A stretch of 64,000 nucleotides of DNA from assembly GCA_001599975.1 (NCBI GenBank), contig BCIO01000004.1, forward strand, positions 595,434 through 659,433. The letters run 5' to 3'. Positions within the stretch are counted from its first letter, which is position 1. Each line of letters opens with the position of its first letter. Below the pieces are notes generated by a model. It was given only the letters and a program-made list of their open reading frames with translations. It was not told the origin of the DNA and did not search any database. Both the position numbers and the translations under genes were made by a program. The DNA comes from Cystobasidiopsis lactophilus. Taxonomy: Eukaryota; Basidiomycota; Agaricostilbomycetes; Agaricostilbales; Chionosphaeraceae. Below are positions 21,376 to 33,135 of this stretch, in pieces.

Positions 21376-24300
21376 CTATAGTTCGTCCTTGGTCCTGGGC
21401 GTTTCTGTCGTCTCTGCCGAGCTGGTCGTCGCAGAAGAAGACGCCTCTTGCGTCCCGCTCTCGGTGGCGGCTGTCGTTGATGATGAGGTCGTGGTGGTAG
21501 TCTTTCGTGGCTTCTTCTTCTTGACCAGCTTCTCCAACTCCGTTTGAAGCTCCTTCGCCTTCTTTTCGAGGTCCGCCTTCTTGAGAACGGGGTCCATGTT
21601 GGGCTTGAGCGTCTCTTGCTTGGTCTTGCCGGTAGTGAACCACTCTTTGCCCTTGGTGATCAGATCCGAGAACTTGCTGAGCTCTGCCTCTGTGTGGCGA
21701 GTGTCCTCCTTGGCCTCTTGCGACTTGGCGTATTCTTGCGTCGCTGTGCCGTAGAACAAATCTGCCGCTTTGAGAGCCAGGTCAAACGTCGTTATTGCTA
21801 GCGGGCGATCCTTGGCCTCTTGGATTCGGGCTTGCGCAGGCTTGACCAATTTTCTGTGCAAGCCCAAGATCAGTTTCAGCGGTAATTTGGCTAAGGGGCA
21901 AGGATGGCACGCACTCTAGTTCTGTCTTGTAGGAACGAAGGTCCTTGATCGGCGCCAGATCCGCCTCTGACCACAGCCACTCCTCGCTCACGCCAAGCCT
22001 CTCCTTGACCTTCTCCCGCTCCTTGTCCGTCGAAGCCTCGATGAAGCTCGCCTTCTCTAGGATGTCTCGCACGCTATAGATGTAGCTTTCGAGCGTGTTG
22101 CGGGCCTCCTCGCGCTTCTTTTTCCGCAGCTCGGCCGCCTCTAAGTCTCGCAATCTGCGCGACGACAGCTCCCACATCGATTCGGATCATCGCGATATTG
22201 GAGTAGACGAGACGCACCTCTTCTTAGCATCAGACTTTTCAGCGAAGGTCATCGGGCGCGAGCTAGCCTTGTGGGCCACTTCGAGTGCGAGTGGCAAGTT
22301 CTCGGCCGACTTGACCACCGGCGACGAGTCCGCCGCCTCTTCCACTTTCGGTTCGTCTGCTGCTGCTTCGTCTTTATCATCCTTGTCTTTCCCAGATCCA
22401 AACAGACTGCGGATGCGGCCAGCCACCGTCGGGCCTGGTTGTGTCCGCTCAGGGAGGGCGAGGACGGCCTTCTCAACGGAGACGATGCCCGAGTCGGAGA
22501 GCAGGAAGACGACCTTGATGGTGGTGTTCGCAAGGTCGGTTTCTGTTAGGTTGACGAGCGCCGATTCCGGGAGGGACACGGTGCCATCCAATAGCGGCGC
22601 GGGTCTGTGAGCCATCTGTTCCAGCATACTCTGCGACACGAAGTAGGAGAAGTCAGGCGCACGCTTGATCAGCCTGGAAGCTTTGTAGGGAGAAAGTGAA
22701 GTTGGCCAGCTTGGGGAAGTCGAGCGTCTTGGTGGTGCCTGTCGGCGAGTGGAGGTCGAAAAGCGGTTGCGTTTGGCCTGTGAAGCGGGCTGAGCAAGGA
22801 ACATCCGAGTGTGGATGCAGGCAAAGCCCACTCACCATCGACGACCAACTGTGTCCCAAAAGACGACTTGTCTTGGACTCGGATCTGCTTGGTCCTGAAC
22901 TGCGCAGAGAGGCCGGCGCCTTGTAGAGCGGCGCCCATGACTGCGGCTTCGTCCGCGTTGAGATTGAAGGCGAGCTTCGATCTGTGAGTGCCAAAAGCTC
23001 GTTGAACCCTCGATGCTGAGGTTAGGTCGGCACGCCACTCACTCTGGGACCACATTTTTGACAGCCGCTTGGACCAATGGTACTCTTGAAGAGCCACCAA
23101 CGAGGACGACGGACGTCAGGTCATCCTGCAGGCGACGATTGGAGCTTAATCTCGATGAGATTTGGTGAAGAAAACCACCCACGGCTTTGATGCCCGCCAT
23201 GATCAAGGCGTCTGTTATCGGCTTTTCCAATAGAGGCTGGAGCTCGGCGCAGGCGCTTTCAAGTTGCTGACGTGTCACGGTGGCCTTGAAGTCCACGTCT
23301 TCCGCCAAGTTCTCGATCTGTCATTTGCAAGCCAAGTTTCAGAAACCCGGTTCAAAGCGGTACAAAGGCAGCAACTGACCCTAGCGACGGCCTCGACGTT
23401 GGCGGACAAGACCTGCTTGAGCCTGTTGGCCTCTTTGAGCAATTTAGCCAGCGCGCGGTCGTTCTTCCTGAGCGGCGTGGAGAGCTTGTTGGTGCCGTGC
23501 TGCTTCTCAAACTCTTGGACGAGGATGTCGCGCAGCTGGACGTCGATGAACAGGCCGGCCGAGTTGTGCGAGTAGCCAAAGCCGGCGATGTGCACCTGGG
23601 TCGTGTTTTTAGGGGTGGTGGGCACGGTGTAGAAGGTGACCACGGTGGCTTGGGTGCCGGTGGTGCCCGAGTCGTAGAAGAGGTGCGTCTCGGCGGCTTC
23701 TTGGAGGGGAAAAGTGCGGGTCATGGCGAAGTTGACGGCGACTGTGCGTGCCACCCCGCCTTTGAGCGCTTGATCCCGCGCCAAGAGCCAGACAACGCAC
23801 CTGCTGAGCCGTCGTTGATCAATGACATGACGCGCAAGCCGGCCAGGTCGGCAGCGTCGAGGACAGCTTGTCTTTGAGCTTGGTCAAAGTAGGCTGGGAC
23901 CTGTTCTCGCGCATGAAAACCATCCAAGCAATGGATGAGGTAGAGGCACACGACGAACCGTAATGACGGTGTCGAACATCCTGTCGCCCTTGGAAGCGAG
24001 CAGCGCCATGTCCTTGGCCGCTGCGAGCTGCATGCCCAAAATCTCCTCGACGCTCCAGCTCGCGCCTTTGGCGTTCTGCACCGTCACGCCCCGCCCCACG
24101 CCCTCGACCAAGCCGACGTCGAACGCCCGCCTGTGCAGGTCAATCGTGGTCGGGTGCAGGGCGAGCTTGATGCTTGTAAACGTGTCTTTTGGATACCGAC
24201 TCGCCTGCTCACATCTCCCTGCGTCAGTCGCTGCCCAATTGCCCAGTGTCACAAGCACGTACAAGAGCAGCAGCGTCGCCGCCAATCAGCCTGTCGTCGC

Positions 24301-24484
24301 CGGCCAAGCAGACCGCGCTCGCCGTCTTGCGCTTCGAGTCCTTGTTGTAGAGCACCTCGAAGGGCAGGCCGGGCCCAATGTAGCTCGCCTTGAACGCGTC
24401 CGCGCCATAGTCGATCGCCAACAAGCCCAAGCCAGCGGCCCAAGAGACGAGCGCGCCGCCCCAGACCAGAACTGTCAGACGCAT
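21376..24484 (-). CDS. LHS1: ER lumenal HSP70-related chaperone LHS1 (HYOU1/GRP170 type)
   Basis: Nucleotide-exchange factor for BiP and chaperone of the ER lumen. The start at 24484 gives a signal peptide ([20 protein letters not shown]) followed directly by the HSP70 phosphate-1 loop ([19 protein letters not shown]). Later ATPase motifs are [20 protein letters not shown] with [25 protein letters not shown], and [19 protein letters not shown]. The C-terminal half is the extended, acidic GRP170-type domain ([20 protein letters not shown]). The long helical tail ends TKDEL, the ER-retrieval signal. Roughly ten exons; the first is 24263-24484 and the second 23959-24207. An in-frame ATG at 24532 would put 16 residues before the signal peptide, so the internal ATG is preferred. 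Confidence 0.93.
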
Positions 24485-25104
24485 CACTTTCGCTCGCTGT
24501 CCGCGTCCAAACCAGGTCTTCCCCCCGACCATGATCTCGCTGCCTTATTTTGCTGCTGGTACTGCTGTTGTGGCCTCAAGGACTTGGATGATCTGCTTCG
24601 TTCGTCGAGAAGATAGTCGCGGAGACTTCTAGTGCGAGCGACTTGGTGCTCCTCACTTCGGAACGAGACTGCCCAGATACTTCGCTGCCTCTTTGGGCTT
24701 TTGGATTGATTCCCGTCTCCTTGCAGTATGCCCAGAGAGATAACGAGCGCGTGCTGGCGGTGCTTGCTGGCGGTGCTCAAGCAATAGGAGAAATCCGCCG
24801 CCAAGTTCATGTCACTCCAGATGTGGATGCATGCCTAAGATGATCTTCCTTTACTCCTGAAGTGCTCCTGAGGTCCAATGCCGAGGTTCTGCAAGCACTC
24901 TAGCCCCTGGACGGGCCACTTTTCGCCTTTGGGGAGGGACCGAGGCTCAGGCGCTTCATCCTTAGATTGTGCGCCTGCAAATGCTGTTGCAGTGGTTGAT
25001 CTCGTTCGAGGGAAAAGAAGCGAAAGAGATGTGTTCATTCGAGGCAAAGAGTTCTGAAAGGATCATACAATGACAAGGCGGGCAAGCGACAACAGGCAGA
25101 TTTA

Positions 25105-26249
25105 TTAGCGGTGCCCGCGAACAAATGCAGTGACAAGAGATCCCCCGCTGCGAGGGGCCTTGGGAGCCTTTTCCTTTGCGGCGCCGTTTCCTTTCTTGTC
25201 CTTAATTCGAGCCGCCGCAGCTTTGCGTTCAAGATCATCTATCTTCTCCATCTCCGGGTTTGGCTTCATGTACAGCAGCGCGTAGTACTGAGCCCTGGAG
25301 TCGGGAGGAAGTTCCAAATCTTGCTTTTGGAGTGCGAGCCTGCTCTTGTGCAGGTTTCGGTATTTCGTCTCCTCTTCCGTGCTGCGCGTCTGCTTCTTGG
25401 CTTCTTCTTTGAGTTTTGTCAACCAGTCAACCATTCCCTTTGCCAGCAGTACGAGATGACTGATGCCTGGAGCAGCTGGTCCCAAATGCGAAAATGGCCT
25501 GTGCTGGCCAGGCCCAGGAGAAGGCGCATGCTCGCCGCCCAGGTTGGGAGCGCCAAATCCTGGGCTGTTTCATTCCAGCGATCACATCCATCAAGCTCCG
25601 AACGCAACGGCAAAGGAAGCAAGCTTGCTTACATTTGTTCGCGACCGGGAGCGACTGGCGGCCCACCGGGTACAGCTCCCATCCCCAGCCTTGCGTCGGA
25701 AGGGTGGTGGTGGAAGACAGGTGTTGGGGGTCCATCGACGTGAACTGGCGTTCCAGGCCAAGGGACTGGCGTTCCGGGGGCAGGGGTGTGTCTTTGGTCC
25801 CGAAAATCAGACCTGAGATCATTGAAGCGGGCAGCCTCACTCACGACGCGAAGTCCTCCATGCTTGGTTGGTCTTTGGTATGCTCCTTCCAAACAGAAAC
25901 GAGTTGACTGAGCGGGTGGCAAATCGACATTAGGGAAGAGCGGCCTCACGGTTTCTCTGTGGGCTGGTAGGCTTGACTTCTCTTGGAGCTGAATGTCGGC
26001 GTGCCAGACACTGACGTTCAGTTGCGGTTCGGTCGGTGGTTGGCGGAAAGGACCTCTCGGAGGGCGCCCTCTTTTGTGAGGCGAGGATCCCTGGACGCCT
26101 TCTCGCCTTCCTTCTGGACAGGGTACTGCCCGTCTTTCCGTGTTTGAACACCCACTCGCCTTCTGGGCACGTCCTGTCCCACTCCTCCCTTTCTTCTTTC
26201 TGCCCTTCCTAGGTCCCTCCTTTGCTTTGGACTGTAGAGGCTTCACCAC
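25105..26249 (-). CDS. triplicated family, unit 1: proline-rich/coiled-coil protein
   Basis: Unrecognised. The secure part is the last exon, 25105-25565, spliced in phase to an exon starting at 25633. It encodes a glycine/proline linker (GFGAPNLGGEHAPSPGPGQH), then a helical region (LTKLKEEAKKQTRSTEEET, PDSRAQYYALLYMKPNPEM, EKIDDLERKAAAARIKDKKG) and a basic end. The preceding exon has repeated PGTPV/WPGTP words. The 5' end is unresolved: one frame stays open to an ATG at 26249, another starts at 25930 (MSICHPLSQLVSVWKEHTKD), and the homologous stretch changes frame among the three units. Cytoplasmic or nuclear by composition. The given start is the longest open frame, not a firm call. Confidence 0.5.
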
Positions 26250-27258
26250 TCTCTGTCACGTTTGGTGCTCTGCAAAGATCGGCCTGACTTTGGGTGGCAA
26301 AATCGAGAAGACCTTTCCCGTCTTTGTCTCCAGGTCATCTCCTTCATTGGTCCTCACTCCGTTCTTTCGCCATTTTTGGCGTTCATCTTGGTTCTCTTGG
26401 GACGCCTAGCGCTCTAGAATGGCAGTCTTTCACCCCACCACTCGGAGAACTCGAAGGGGGCGCGCGGTTGACTTGGGTGGCAAGGAGTTGGCGCGGGATT
26501 GGAAAGCTCACTAAAGGCAGGGCAAGCGCAAGAGGCGGTTAATGGGCACGGTTCAAGGGCAATGTGGCCACGCCGTTCTTTACTTGTCATTGGCACGATG
26601 CGGGCGACGAGGGGTTTGGCCTTCTCACCAGTGACACCTTCCTTTCAAGGGCGAGCCGGGATCGATGTAGCTCTCTTTGATGCCATATAAGATCGTCAAT
26701 CATCTCAGTTTAAAGACCAAAAGAGACGCCACTTCAGACCAGAACTCCCAGGCGCTCCAACGTTCGCTCGCCGCCGCCTGAACAGAGAAGGTCCTCCGCA
26801 AACAGCGAGGATCTGGCTGCGCTTGCTCACGAATTTGTGCCTTGAATGCTCTATTCCGATTGTCGTGAAGAAAGCGGCGGCAATTCCTACTGCGGACTGG
26901 CGCTCTTCACCTCAAGAATGTGACTTCCCATTGCCTCACATGGAGATCCGTGCTAGTTTGGGCTTTTGGACTCGTGCTCTCCTCGATTTATGAAGAGCGT
27001 GTGCTGGCTGTGCTCAAACCGACAGGACAAGACGTTTAAAGGAAGGAAGGATCTTTTCGCCCTTTGGGGAGGGATCGAGGCTCAGGTTCTTCATCCTCAG
27101 ATTTTGCGCCTGCAAATGCTGTTGCTGTGGTTGATCTCGTTCGAGGAAGAAAAAGACAAAAGAGAAATGCTCATTCGAGGCAAAGAGTTCTGAAAGGATC
27201 ATACGACGACTGGACTTGGCATTGCGGCAACGGGCTCAGCTCCCTGTCCTACATAGGT

Positions 27259-28340
27259 CTATCTCTTGGCTCCGTAAACAAACGCAGCGGCAAGAGAACC
27301 GGGACGGGGTCTCTTCGTGACGTTTGCCTTTGCGCCTTTTGCCTTGTCTTTCGCCGGGTTGCTCTTTGCGTTTTCGATTCGAGCCGCCGCAAGTTCGCGT
27401 TCAAGACCATCGATCTTCTCCATCTCCCGGTTTGGATTCATGTACATCAGCGCGTAGTACAGAACCATGGAGTTGGGATGAGGTTCCGTTCCTTGCGCGT
27501 GGAGTGCGAGCGCGGTGTTGTGCAGTTTTCCGTATTCCGTCTCCTGGTCTGTGCTGCGCGTTTGCTTCTTGGCTTCTTCTTTGAGTTTTTCCAACCAATG
27601 GACCATTTCCTTTGCCAGCGAGACGAGATGATCGAAGCCTGGAGCAGCTGGTGCCGATTGCGGAGGTGGCCTGTGCTGGCCAAGCCCAAGAGGAGGCGGG
27701 TACTCGCCGCCCAGGTTGGGAGCGCCAACTCCTGGGCTGTATTGCGGAGGTGGCCTGTGCTGAGGCGCAGGAGAAGGCTGGTACTCGTCGCCCAGGTTGC
27801 GAGCGCCGAATCCTGCGCTGTTTCATTCCAACGATCACATCCATCAAGCTCCGAACGCAACGGCAAAGGAAGCAAGCTTGCTTACATTTGTTCGCCACCG
27901 TGAGCGACTGGCGGCCCACCGGGTACAGCTCCCATCCCCAGCCTAGCGTTGGGAGGGCGATGGAAGCCAGGTGCTGGGGTTCCACCAACATGAGGTGGCG
28001 TTCCAGGCCAAGGGACTGGCGTTCCGGGGGCAGAGGGGTGCCTTTGGTTCCGAAAATCAGACCTGAGATCATTGAAGCGGGCAGCCTCACTCACTGCGCG
28101 AAGTCCTCCATGCTTGGTTGGTCTTCGGTATGCTCCTTCCAAATAGAAAATGAGTTGACTGAGCGGGTGGCAAATGGAGATTAGGGAAAAGCGGCCTCAC
28201 GGTTTCTCTGTGGGCTGGTAGGCTTGACTTCTCTTGGAGTTGAACTTCGGCGTGCCAGACGCTGACGTTCAAAGAAGATGTTCGTGGTTGGGCAGAGAGA
28301 AGAGACCAAGACGCCCTGTCTCTTGGCTTGTGCACCACGC
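27259..28340 (-). CDS. triplicated family, unit 2: proline-rich/coiled-coil protein
   Basis: Paralogue of the gene at 25105-26249. The last exon, 27259-27817, and the exon starting at 27896 join in the same phase as in unit 1. The proline-rich linker is duplicated inside this copy (GFGARNLGDEYQPSPAPQHR then GVGAPNLGGEYPPPLGLGQH, each followed by PPPQ). The helical region (LEKLKEEAKKQTRSTDQET, MVLYYALMYMNPNREMEKID, GLERELAAARIENAK) and a basic tail (VTKRPRPGSLAAAFVYGAKR) follow. Upstream it shares WHAEVQLQEKSSLPAH and TVRPLFPN with units 1 and 3, but a one-base length difference in the following stretch shifts the frame relative to unit 1. The 5' border is approximate. Confidence 0.5.
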
Positions 28341-29606
28341 GACCAGGCCTTGACCCCTCTCAACCCTATACTTGGGCGAACGCCTTCTCGCCTTCTCCCA
28401 AGTTGGTTTGCTTCATTCTCCCTTTGTCTTGCACTCATGCAACTTGGTTTGCTTGGCAGTTTGTTTGAAAAAAAAGTCTAGCAGCTCTTGATCCTCGTTT
28501 CTTTGGTGTTCGGGGACCCGGATGACTTAGCCAGGCATGCGAGCGTGCCTTCGCTTCTTTGCTGCCTTTTCCTTGTCTCCAAGTGTTGCCATCCCACTCG
28601 TTCAGGTGCCGGCTCCATTTCGTTCGTGGCAACTGCCATGAGACTGGGACCTCTACCAGCTTCCATGCGAAGGCCAGTGCAAGTGCCGAGCCCTGTCCGA
28701 CTTCCTTCCCTTCTTGCTTCTTGACCTTCTCCTCAGACTAAGCTCTCAAGCGTAACTTTTGGGTCTGACTGATGACTTTGACAGTTGGGCTCTGGCTTGG
28801 GTGGCAAACCGAGAAGCGCTTTCTCATCTTTGTTGACAGACTCTCCCTCCTTCATTGGCCTTCACTTCCTTCTTTGGCGACATTGGACTGCGTGCATGGA
28901 CTGCGTGGATGATCCAGTGAGGTGTGCCATCACGCTGACACTGGGGCGGATCGGGAGAGGCGCAACTTGGGTGGCGAAATGCTCGACTGGACCCGATCAA
29001 GCGCCAGATCTTGTCATAGCTTTAGAGCAGCAAGGCAATGGGTGGAGTTTCTTTCCTACTTGTACGAAGTTGCAGAGAGGGAGGGCGCTTCTCAGAGTTC
29101 CGATTCCTCCTGTCCAGATAGAACCCGCTCCATTGGAGCTAGCTTGAACTTGAACTTGTCAAAACGTTCAAATCATGAGATTTCAGAGACCTGGGCGCTG
29201 CTCCGGACCAGAACTATCGCGTCGCTCTCTCCTCTCGCCGCCGCGTCTCAATTTGAGCAAGCTTCTTCGCAAGCCGCCAAGTTCTCGTCACTTATACTTG
29301 TGCATGCATGCCTTGGATGCTCTTTTCTGCTCCTGAAATGTTGCCGGGGTTCGAAAGTGACCTCCCATTGCCCAATACCTGGCGCCTGGTGCTCGATGGA
29401 TCTCCGTGCCAGTCTGGGCTTTGGACCTCCCGTCTCCTCGCGTTATGCACAGAGACATGAAGAGCGTGTGCTGGCTGTGCTCAAGCGATAGGACAGGAAG
29501 CAAAGCTCTTGATTGAGCGTTCACATGAATCAAGAATCTAGCATACGAAAAAGCATACGAAGTACAAGGGATTCCATTGGAACGGCAGAGAACTACGTGG
29601 CCAACG

Positions 29607-30313
29607 TCAGCGCTTCCTCTTCGGTGATGGAACGCCAGCAAAGTATCCAAGGAGTCCAAGATTCTGTGGCTTGCTACTCTTCCTCCTCGGTTTGGGTCGA
29701 ACGGGCGGCTCCACAAATTGGCCCTGCTGTCCTCCTCCTCCGCCCCTCATATAGGCTGGAGGCTGGGGTGGGTACAATACAGCGTTGTACTTTGCTTCTT
29801 GCTCTCGTTGCTCCTTCAATTGAAAGGCTGCAAGCTTGGCTTCCACTTCGGCAAGCTTTTCTTGCGCAGCTTTTGCCTCCTCCTCTTTGGTTGGAAGGGG
29901 AGCTCGCATCAAGCCCAAAGCATGGTGCTCGATGGCGATGTCGTCGGGAATCTTTGCGCCTCTCGCAGCACGAATCATGTCGTTCAATTCGGTGAATCTC
30001 TTTTGTTGAGCAGCATTGCGGACAACGTTCCTGGTCTGTTCTTCGGTTGCTTTCCTGATTGCCTTGGCTTCAGCCTCCAATTTCGTGGCGTGGGCGATCT
30101 GACCAAGATGGGCCACATGATGGTTCGGCTGAGCGCCAAGTGGAGTGCCTGGCACTGGAACAGGCAAGCCATGGTGCAAATTCTGGTTCATATTGTGGTG
30201 GCCACCTTGGCCAAATCCCACTGGCGTACCCGCTCCGGATCGCAGGCGGTCGAGAGGATCGACGTCGTCGTAGCCAGCGCCGCTATAGAACTTGAGGCCG
30301 GGTAAAGCAGAAG
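29607..30313 (-). CDS. triplicated family, unit 3: coiled-coil protein, diverged
   Basis: Most diverged member. The exon 29607-30313 encodes GLKFYSGAGYDDVDPLDRLR, a glycine/histidine linker with VPVPGTPLG, and a long helical region (KLEAEAKAIRKATEEQTRNV, KEEEAKAAQEKLAEVEAKLA). The end is basic and may be a nuclear localisation signal (RPKPRRKSSKP, PSPKRKR). The position, orientation and linker words tie it to the two upstream copies, while the helical part is only loosely similar. A 5' exon is expected upstream, towards 30500, where SGTPKFNSRRDQAYQPTGTV is open, but the junction is not clear. Function unknown. Confidence 0.5.
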
Positions 30314-30720
30314 CTAAGATGTCGACCTACTGCTGCATATTCGTGCTCTGTTCGTTTTCGTTTAAGAAAAGGAAGGGGCTTTGACAAGCGCTTCTGTGGC
30401 CGAGCGAGACTGCTGAGCGGGTGGCAAATCGGGCTTCGGGAAGAGCGGCCTCACGGTTCCTGTTGGCTGGTAAGCTTGATCTCTTCTGGAGTTGAACTTC
30501 GGCGTGCCAGACGCTGAAGTGCAGGAAAGATGTTCGTGGTTGGCAGAGAGAAGAGGTAATGAGGGCCTTGCCTTCTTCCCCCTTTCCCCCCAAACCCCAA
30601 CCAAACGCCACTGTTCTGGATCTCGATTCCCTTTCAAAGCTCGTCTATACTGTCTTACAGTCTCATCCAAGTCGACGTCTTCGCCAATGTTTGGCGTTGT
30701 TGTTTCAAGACACATTCCTG

Positions 30721-31409
30721 CCTTTGGTCGCTCTTAGCTCGCTTTAGCCGACACTCGATACGGCTCCCTAAATGCGACCCGGCGGTATGCAGGGGATGTT
30801 ATCGAAAATGTTAGAATGCTAACAATCTGATCGCCCGTCCTCAACTTCCTCGCCGGTGCTAGTCCGTTTTCCCCAAAACTGCATCTTGCCCGCCTCAACA
30901 GATACCTTCTCATCAACGCATGCCCCTGCTTCCCTCTTGCTTCCGAGGACAAACCTACCTGTACATTACTCTTATGCATTGTGGAGGTAGAGGTGGACCT
31001 CATCAAGGCATCGCCTCGGTGGCGAACCTCTGGAGTTTGGAATCGCAACTGGCCCCAGCCCATGGCGCCATCAGAAGCCTCGCACTCCTTTCCTGGAGCA
31101 TTGATCGACAAAAGCAAGCGAGAAGCCATGAATCTCATCGAAGTTCGCGTGGGTGACACATCCAGGCATTTCCATTTCAAGGAGCCCAGGTGGAGAAGTG
31201 GCGGATTGCATTAGGAAGCAAAACAACATGCTGCTGCAAAGGAAGACACAAAGAGGGGAGATTGTTTCATTGCCGGCCCAAGAGAAGAATACAAGGGGGA
31301 AAGAGAGGAAGCACTGTTGAATTGAGAAGGTCGACCCATCTCTCATGGAGAGACGCAGGGCGTAAGACGTTGTTTTGCTTTTGATTTGAATTGTTGAGTC
31401 GATGGGTGC
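30721..31409. other. intergenic, possible short exon
   Basis: A minus-strand frame from about 31131 down to 30962 (MASRLLLSINAPGKECEASD...) stops at a good GTAGGT donor and could be a first exon. Its continuation is not recognisable, so I do not call a gene. The rest shows nothing. Confidence 0.35.
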
Positions 31410-32971
31410 TTAAGCGGTGGTAGTGCCGGCCAAGAGCTCGTAGAGGGCGAAGGCGCCGCCGACGCCGGCGAGCAGGAGCTGGAGGCCCTCGAAGCGGGTG
31501 ACGATGCTGGAGGACCAGTCGGCGAACAAAGGAGCGGGCGCGATCTGGGAGAGGTAGAGGTCGAGGGCGATGCGGATGATGGAGAAGGTGATGGGCGACG
31601 GCTCGGAGATTTGGTGCGAGGCCGGCTGAGGGAAGACGACCAGGCTGGAGACGACCAAGGGCACGACCACGCTCGAGAGCATCCATCTGCGGTGTTGATC
31701 TTACTCCGCCATCCAACGTGGTGGATGAAGGACTGGGCGACTCACACAAACATGACGCGGACAAACGACAGCTGGGTCATGACGGCCAAGTCGGGCAAGG
31801 TGACCGACCACGGATGGTTAGGCGTGAGCTGGATGGTGGCCCATTTCCAGGGTTGTAAGTGAATCTGGACACAAACGCCAGGTGTTAGGACATGACCTTC
31901 TGGAAGCGGGAGGCAATCTGCGCACCTTGCGGGTGTAAGGAATGCTGACGAGCAGGATGAAGATGACCTCGATGGCCAGGGTGACGCCAATGATTAGCCA
32001 CGAGTTAGACAGGTGCTGTGATAGCATAAGACAATGGGTCCAGGGCAGAAGAAGAATCAAAGGTAATGGTGGGCTCGCTCACCTCTTGGACCGAGTGCGC
32101 TAATGGCACGATCTTCTTGTCGGTCCACTTAACGAGCGCATTGGTGTACTCTTGGGCCACCTCGCCGGCATTCTCGGCGGCAACGACGAGCTGCTGGGTC
32201 TGGTCCGAGTCGCGGACGGCTACGAGCTGTTGTTGGGCCGACTCGACAGCGGCGGCGGCCCTAGTCGCCATGCCGCGTAGGGCGGGCTTGACAGGACCAA
32301 CAGACCTATGGATGAGGGTCCTTCTGGCGGGAGGCGACTCGTCTTCGCTGCTGTTCCGAGGACAAAGTAAACAAAGACGCCCGAAGGTCAGCCAACCCGC
32401 AATCCGGCCAACAGCCAAGGTTCAAGCGCCCGACTCACGTATTCTCTTCGGCCTCCGACTTGCCGCCCTCGCTCTTGGACCTGGTCGACGCCCGCCGGTT
32501 CTCGCCCTCGATGATGGACCGCCAGAGCTCGGCGAACCTGGGGTCGTTCTGGTACGCCTTGGAGGCGCGCAGGGTGGACCGGATGGCGGCCTCGTACTCG
32601 ACTTTGGTGCCTTCAGCGAGGTTGACGCGGAGGGCGCGTCTGTTTACTCTTGCATAGTCAGGCGGGAAGCTCGGGAGGCGGGCAACGAAGCCAAGGTCAC
32701 CCACGCAATTTCTGCCAATGCGAGCGCCTGGGGTCAGTGGCCAGGCTGGATTACAATGCAAATGGCAGCGTCATCGCACCTGTGAGCTCGGCTTTCTGTG
32801 GCAGTCGAAGCAATGAGCGACGGCGAGCGGATGGGGTACCTGAGCTCGGACGCCCACCTTTTTTGGCCGCAGCGAGCCTTCGCCCGGCCTCAGTAGCTGT
32901 TCACGCCTCAAGTAAGCAGCTCATGGCTCACCAGTGTAGGGCGGTTGAACTGTCGACGACGGTGCAGACAT
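31410..32971 (-). CDS. multi-span membrane protein, unknown function
   Basis: The start at 32971 (MSAPSSTVQPPYTG) is followed by a donor GTGAGC. Downstream exons encode a soluble region (NLAEGTKVEYEAAIRSTLRA, SKAYQNDPRFAELWRSIIEG), an alanine/glutamine-rich helix (MATRAAAAVESAQQQLVAVR, VVAAENAGEVAQEYTNALVK) and then the membrane part. That part has SNSWLIIGVTLAIEVIFILL, IHLQPWKWATIQLTPNHPWS, MLSSVVVPLVVSSLVVFPQP and a final hydrophobic segment (LLLAGVGGAFALYELLAG). At least three membrane segments are visible, with the N-terminal half probably outside the bilayer. Exon borders in the first third are uncertain. I do not recognise the family; a mitochondrial or ER membrane protein is plausible. 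Confidence 0.6.
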
Positions 32972-33135
32972 GGCTTTTGCGGATACGTCACAGGGATTTT
33001 GGAGGTCCAACTCCAAGCGGAGCGGATCCCGACTGGGTCCCTCACGGGTGGCAAAAATTTGTGGGTGCTTGCATGCCCTGTGAGTGTCTGCTACAAGCAA
33101 AGGGAAGAGGAAACCCAAGCTACTTCTTCATTCGT

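Larger units (their letters stand above)
24690..30720. repeat. locus repeated three times in tandem
   Basis: Three consecutive units carry related genes and flanks in the same orientation. The stretches at about 24925-25070 and 27052-27206 are nearly the same sequence. The coding 3' ends at 25105 and 27259 are 2.15 kb apart. A short shared segment with the words GAGCG(C/T)GTGCTGG and GGTGCT/GTGCTCAA recurs near 24750, 27000 and 29460. A second shared segment near 26255-26395 recurs near 28770-28890. Unit 3 (about 29400-30720) is more diverged and lacks the 3' flank shared by units 1 and 2. Divergence grows unevenly along the units, suggesting old duplication with partial later homogenisation. 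Confidence 0.75.

Noticed and set aside
30362-30715. Minus-strand frame starting MCLETTTPNIGEDVDLDETV as a gene
   Set aside because: Looks protein-like at first, but it overlaps the shared 5' stretch of the triplicated family, which is not frame-conserved; left as unresolved leader sequence.
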